Source: Neobacillus drentensis NBRC 102427
GTDB lineage: Bacteria > Bacillota > Bacilli > Bacillales > Cytobacillaceae
Reading direction: 5' to 3'
Length of the DNA: 64,000 nucleotides
NCBI RefSeq assembly: GCF_001591445.1
Contig: NZ_BCUX01000020.1
Span: 54,155 to 118,154, forward strand
Positions 59,123 through 64,000 of the stretch are shown piece by piece (position 1 is the first letter of the stretch; each line of letters opens with the position of its first letter). The position numbers and the translations under genes were made by a program. The notes under the pieces are model-generated. The model was not told the origin of the DNA. It saw nothing but the letters and a program-made list of their open reading frames with translations, and did not search any database.

Positions 59123-60304
59123 ATGAACGTTATCACGCTTAATAAAGTATTTTTAGATTTATTTCAGGTTTTACCAAGACAAGCTTTTTTTGCTCCGGGA
59201 CGGATTAATTTAATTGGCGAACATACCGATTATAATGGCGGTCATGTGTTTCCTTGTGCGATTACTTACGGTACCTATGCTGTTGCGAGGAAGCGGGAAG
59301 ACAAAGTGATTCGCCTGTACTCAACGAACTTTCCTGAAAAGGGAATCATCGAATTTAACTTAAACGAACTAGATTATCAGAAAGAACACAATTGGGCCAA
59401 CTATCCAAAAGGGATGATTCGCTACATTATTGAGGCGGGATATGAGATTCCATCAGGATTTGATTGTGTCATTCAAGGCAATATCCCGAATGGTGCAGGA
59501 CTTTCTTCATCTGCTTCCATTGAACTGTTAACTGGAGTGCTAGTGAACGGCTTATTTGGATTAGAAATTCCTCGCCTCGATCTCATCAAGCTTGGCAAAA
59601 AGGTAGAGAATGAATTTATTGGTGTGAATAGCGGCATTATGGATCAGTTTGCGATTGGCATGGGGATGAAAGATGCAGGGATCTTGCTGGATTGCCAAAC
59701 GTTGAAATACGAGTACGCACCGATTCATCTAGAAGATTACAAAATCTTGATCATGAATACAAACAAGCGCAGGGAATTAGCTGATTCGAAATACAATGAG
59801 CGAAGGGGAGAATGTGAAGAGGCGCTAGCGCAGCTTCAGCAAAAGCTTCCGATTGAGGCGCTTGGACAATTATCTGAGGCAGAGTTTAATGAAAATCAAT
59901 ATCTAATTACCAATGAAACGGTTCGCAAACGGGCAAAGCACGCAGTCTATGAAAATGTGCGAACAATTAAGGCTCTAGAAGAGCTTAAAGCCGGAAATTT
60001 AGAGGCATTTGGACAATTAATGAATCAATCACATATTTCCTTACGTGATGATTATGAAGTGACCGGAGTGGAATTGGACAGTTTAGTAGAAGCAGCATGG
60101 AAACAGCCGGGAGTTCTTGGTGCGCGAATGACAGGTGCAGGTTTCGGCGGTTGTGCGATTGCAATTGTCTCAAATGAAGAGGTTGAGAACTTTATTGCGA
60201 ATGTTGGGGCGGCTTACCTAGAGAAAATAGGCTGCGAGGCAGAATTTTATGTGGCGAGTATTGGTGACGGAGCAAAAGAAATTCAAATGGAGGAAGCAAT
60301 TTAA
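59123..60304 (+). CDS. galK: Galactokinase
   Basis: A 393-aa GHMP kinase. It has the galactokinase signature 'GRINLIGEHTDYNGGHVFP' (about 26-44), ATP-binding 'GNIPNGAGLSSSASIELLTG', the catalytic Asp region 'VNSGIMDQFAIGMG', and motif 3 'LGARMTGAGFGGCAIAIV' near the end. It phosphorylates galactose at C1, the first Leloir step. Its ribosome site GGAGGAA precedes the ATG. It heads the galK-galT-galM-galR operon. Confidence 0.97.
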   Translation: MNVITLNKVFLDLFQVLPRQAFFAPGRINLIGEHTDYNGGHVFPCAITYGTYAVARKREDKVIRLYSTNFPEKGIIEFNLNELDYQKEHNWANYPKGMIRYIIEAGYEIPSGFDCVIQGNIPNGAGLSSSASIELLTGVLVNGLFGLEIPRLDLIKLGKKVENEFIGVNSGIMDQFAIGMGMKDAGILLDCQTLKYEYAPIHLEDYKILIMNTNKRRELADSKYNERRGECEEALAQLQQKLPIEALGQLSEAEFNENQYLITNETVRKRAKHAVYENVRTIKALEELKAGNLEAFGQLMNQSHISLRDDYEVTGVELDSLVEAAWKQPGVLGARMTGAGFGGCAIAIVSNEEVENFIANVGAAYLEKIGCEAEFYVASIGDGAKEIQMEEAI

Positions 60305-60337
60305 GGATTTAATTGCTTCTACATAGAGGGGACCAAT

Positions 60338-61822
60338 ATGATCTATCAACTAATACAACAATTAATCAATCAAGCAATAGCCACTCAACTAATTGAGCGG
60401 GAAGATGAAATCTATGCGCGCAATCAAATTTTGTCGTTCCTCCATCTATCGGAGTTTAAGGAAACGGACCAAGTATTGGATAGTACCCTTGATATCCCTG
60501 ATTTACTTGATTTGATCGTAGACTATGCCTGTAACCAAGGAATCATTGAAGAATTATTTGATGAAAAGGAAATTTTTTCAAGTAAGATAATGAACTGCTT
60601 TACAGCACGTCCATCAACTATAAATCATCTATTTTATGAAAAATTTAAACAAGATCCAAAAGCAGCAACAGCGTATTTTTACGAGTTAAGTAAAAATAAC
60701 AACTATATTCAGATGAAGCGCATTCGTAATAATATCGAATATAAAACCGCTACCGAATATGGTGAACTGGACATTACGATTAATCTATCCAAACCTGAAA
60801 AGGATCCTAGAAGTATCGCACTAGAGCGGTCGGTACAGAAAACGGATTATCCAAAATGCTTATTGTGTGTGGAAAATGAAGGCTATGCGGGGAGAATTGG
60901 GCATCCGGCCCGGTCGAATCACCGGATGATTCGTGTCAATTTATTAGATCAGCCATGGTACCTCCAATATTCACCGTATGTCTATTACAATGAGCATTGT
61001 ATTGTGCTTTCAGAAAAGCATACCGATATGGTGGTTAGTTCAACGTCTTTCTTACGGCTGTTAAGCTTTGTGGAACAATTCCCACATTATTTTGTCGGCT
61101 CGAATGCGGATCTGCCAATTGTCGGTGGTTCGATTTTAACCCACGATCATTATCAAGGCGGAAATTATCAATTTGCGATGGCAAAGGCAGTCGATGACTG
61201 GACATTTAAAATGGCTGATTATCCAAATGTAAAGTGTTCAGTGGTGAAATGGCCGATGTCAGTTATTCGCCTTCGCTCTGCTGAAATTAGCGCGCTTGTT
61301 GAAGCAGGCTCACATATTTTTGACCATTGGAAAAACTATTCTGATGAAACGGTAGGAATTTTGGCGCGAACCGGAGAGACTCCACATAATACGGTTACTC
61401 CAATTGCCCGGAAAAATGGCGATGTATATGAACTAGACTTGGTTCTTCGTAACAATCGGACGAGTGATGAGCATCCACTTGGGATTTTCCATCCTCACGC
61501 CGATGTACATCATATTAAAAAAGAAAATATTGGCCTGATTGAAGTGATGGGGCTCGCTGTTTTACCAGCACGATTAAAGGAAGAACTTGTAGAAGTGGAA
61601 AAGTACATCCTCGGGAAATCAGAGGAAGTGGCAGACTATCATTTAGACTGGGCGGAAAAGTTAAAAACTTGCTATCAAACGGTTGCGACTGAAGCGAATG
61701 TGGAAGGCTTGGTAAGAGAAGAAGTAGGAAAGAAATTTTCAAGAGTCTTAGAAGATGCAGGAGTTTATAAGAGAGATGAAACTGGAGCAGCCGGGTTCCG
61801 GCGGTTTATCAATAGTTTATAA
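60338..61822 (+). CDS. galT: UDP-glucose--hexose-1-phosphate uridylyltransferase (Gram-positive type)
   Basis: A 494-aa GalT of the type found in Firmicutes (GalT family 2). It has 'FTARPSTINHLFYEKFKQDPKAATAYFYELSKNNNYIQMKRIRNN', 'CLLCVENEGYAGRIGHPARSNHR' and the active-site stretch 'LTHDHYQGGNYQFAM', equivalent to the HxH motif. It transfers UMP from UDP-glucose to galactose-1-phosphate. It lies 33 bases after galK with an AGGGGA ribosome site. The epimerase GalE needed to complete the cycle is not in the window. Confidence 0.95.
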   Translation: MIYQLIQQLINQAIATQLIEREDEIYARNQILSFLHLSEFKETDQVLDSTLDIPDLLDLIVDYACNQGIIEELFDEKEIFSSKIMNCFTARPSTINHLFYEKFKQDPKAATAYFYELSKNNNYIQMKRIRNNIEYKTATEYGELDITINLSKPEKDPRSIALERSVQKTDYPKCLLCVENEGYAGRIGHPARSNHRMIRVNLLDQPWYLQYSPYVYYNEHCIVLSEKHTDMVVSSTSFLRLLSFVEQFPHYFVGSNADLPIVGGSILTHDHYQGGNYQFAMAKAVDDWTFKMADYPNVKCSVVKWPMSVIRLRSAEISALVEAGSHIFDHWKNYSDETVGILARTGETPHNTVTPIARKNGDVYELDLVLRNNRTSDEHPLGIFHPHADVHHIKKENIGLIEVMGLAVLPARLKEELVEVEKYILGKSEEVADYHLDWAEKLKTCYQTVATEANVEGLVREEVGKKFSRVLEDAGVYKRDETGAAGFRRFINSL

Positions 61823-61900
61823 AAGAGGACATGGGTATTTTTAGCGTGTTGGGAAAAACTGAGATTTTCTACTTTTTGAAAAATATGGAGTGATAGATCG

Positions 61901-62959
61901 ATGGAAATATTAAATAGAATATTCGGCAGTTACGAGGGTGAGTCTGTTACAGAATACACTTTAGTCAATGATTTTGGCATGGAGGTCTCTTGTCTGAATT
62001 TTGGTTGTGTCATTACGAAAATCATCGTCCCTGACCGTCAGGGAAACTTTGAGAATGTTGTACTTGGATTTGAAAACCTCGAAGATTATACAGAATGGTC
62101 TCCGTATTTCGGAGCAGTTTGCGGGCGCGTAGCCGGAAGAATTGGCGGTGCTAGTTTTGAATTGGACGGAAAAGGATATCAGCTTGCAGACAATAATTAT
62201 CCCAATCATCTGCATGGTGGCAAGAAGGGGTTTAATTCTGTGATTTGGAAAACCGAAACGATCGAGGAAGAAAATACGGTCGGGTTGAAGTTTTTTTACC
62301 ATAGTCCAGACGGAGAAGAAGGCTATCCGGGTAATCTAGACACCACTGTTACGTACATTCTAAATAATAAAAATGAACTCGATATCACTTTTGAAGCTAA
62401 AACGGATAAAAAAACGTTAGTCAATTTAACGAATCACTCGTATTTTAACCTAAGTGGTAATATAAAAAGAGATATTTCTGAACACATTCTTAAATTAGAT
62501 AGTAAAGTTTTTTTAGAGTTGAGAGATGATCTGATCCCTACTGGAAAGTTGGTGGAATCTAGAAATACTCCCTTTGATTTTAATTACGGCAGAAGGCTGT
62601 ATTCCGGGCTGAATTCATCACATCCACAAAATGTGCTTGTGGGTAATGGTTACGACCACCCGATTGTTTTTTCACAAGAGGGAGAAAATAAGTTGATCCT
62701 AAGCGACGAAGAAAGCGGACGCTCGCTTCTTGTAACAACCGATCAGCCGTGTGTAGTCCTTTATACAGGCAATTTTATAGAGGGTCCTTATTCTATTGCG
62801 GGTGTCCGATCAAGAAACCATTTGGGGGTATGTCTGGAAACGCAAGGCTATCCAGATGCAATCCATCATCCGGAGTTTCCATCTGTCGTTTTAAACCCGG
62901 AGGAAGTATACCATTCCAAAACAGTGTATCGTTTTTTTGCGAATACTTTAGGAGATTGA
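61901..62959 (+). CDS. galM: Aldose 1-epimerase (galactose mutarotase)
   Basis: A 352-aa beta-sandwich mutarotase. It has 'GAVCGRVAGRIGGASFELDGKGYQLADNNYPNHLHGGKKGFNSVIW' (about 80-125), catalytic His in 'NLTNHSYFNLSGN', and catalytic Glu in 'GVCLETQGYPDAIHHPEFPSVVLNP'. It interconverts beta- and alpha-galactose so that galactokinase can use sugar released by the beta-galactosidase. It has a GGAGTGATAGATCG leader after galT and ends 3 bases before the regulator gene. Confidence 0.94.
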   Translation: MEILNRIFGSYEGESVTEYTLVNDFGMEVSCLNFGCVITKIIVPDRQGNFENVVLGFENLEDYTEWSPYFGAVCGRVAGRIGGASFELDGKGYQLADNNYPNHLHGGKKGFNSVIWKTETIEEENTVGLKFFYHSPDGEEGYPGNLDTTVTYILNNKNELDITFEAKTDKKTLVNLTNHSYFNLSGNIKRDISEHILKLDSKVFLELRDDLIPTGKLVESRNTPFDFNYGRRLYSGLNSSHPQNVLVGNGYDHPIVFSQEGENKLILSDEESGRSLLVTTDQPCVVLYTGNFIEGPYSIAGVRSRNHLGVCLETQGYPDAIHHPEFPSVVLNPEEVYHSKTVYRFFANTLGD

Positions 62960-63952
<993 letters not shown>

Positions 63953-64000
63953 AAGAAACTCACCAAAGGATGTTAAAGGGTTCCGTTTTGAGGTGCCTTT

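Overview
The window is chromosomal DNA of a low-GC, spore-former-type Bacillaceae bacterium. The gene content is Bacillus-like: dgkB, pncA-pncB and rlmD in a conserved neighbourhood, a ykuK homologue, a sporulation-type PAS kinase, YtrAB-type and YusV/YfiZ-type ABC systems. Shine-Dalgarno sequences are strong and TTG/GTG starts are frequent. Dispersed GGTGTCAGGCACC hairpins of the kind seen in Neobacillus/Bacillus relatives also occur. The genus cannot be fixed from sequence reading alone. I see no prophage, plasmid, IS element, CRISPR array, rRNA or tRNA.

Layout. 0-4.9 kb: housekeeping and orphan genes (VOC protein, DUF1697, PutP, thioredoxin-like, PlsY, pentapeptide-repeat protein). 5.0-8.1 kb: an ECF sigma operon made of sigma factor, zinc anti-sigma, a triplicated-module membrane protein, a previously hidden 31-aa membrane microprotein and a LiaF-like membrane protein. 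All junctions overlap or nearly so. 8.4-13.7 kb: DgkB, NAD salvage (pncA-pncB), two small membrane proteins, RlmCD-type methyltransferase. 13.7-16.1 kb: small genes and decayed DNA, including a second fragment of a monooxygenase gene. 16.2-18.9 kb: B12 riboswitch, terminator and metE. 19-33 kb: SNF2 helicase with SWIM finger, SET protein, DUF418 membrane protein, M28 peptidase, PAS histidine kinase, YkuK, a hidden 52-aa zinc-ribbon protein, DUF2157/GDYXXLXY pair, and bioY with a BirA operator. 33.0-33.5 kb: two different tandem-repeat arrays side by side. 33.6-38.8 kb: a Fur-controlled ferri-siderophore uptake locus ending in a ferredoxin/flavodoxin-NADP reductase. 39-46.6 kb: MFS exporter, alkaline phosphatase, lipoprotein, membrane protein, and a YtrA-like regulator with its ABC transporter.

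46.7-64 kb is a galactoside-use region. A YesN/YesM two-component pair is followed by a sugar-binding lipoprotein, two permeases, a GH2 beta-galactosidase and a GH36 alpha-galactosidase. A separate Leloir operon then follows: galK-galT-galM and a LacI-family repressor. Its promoter carries a perfect 10-bp inverted repeat. No galE and no transporter ATPase lie in the window, so these must be supplied from elsewhere.

The strongest points for follow-up are these: the sigma operon with its microprotein and possible ATT start; the dispersed hairpin family, including one perfect 25-bp inverted repeat and copies inside coding or promoter regions; the paired 69-bp and 21-bp arrays; the hidden zinc-ribbon gene; and several operators that can be read directly. 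I did not find a clearly new defence or mobile system.
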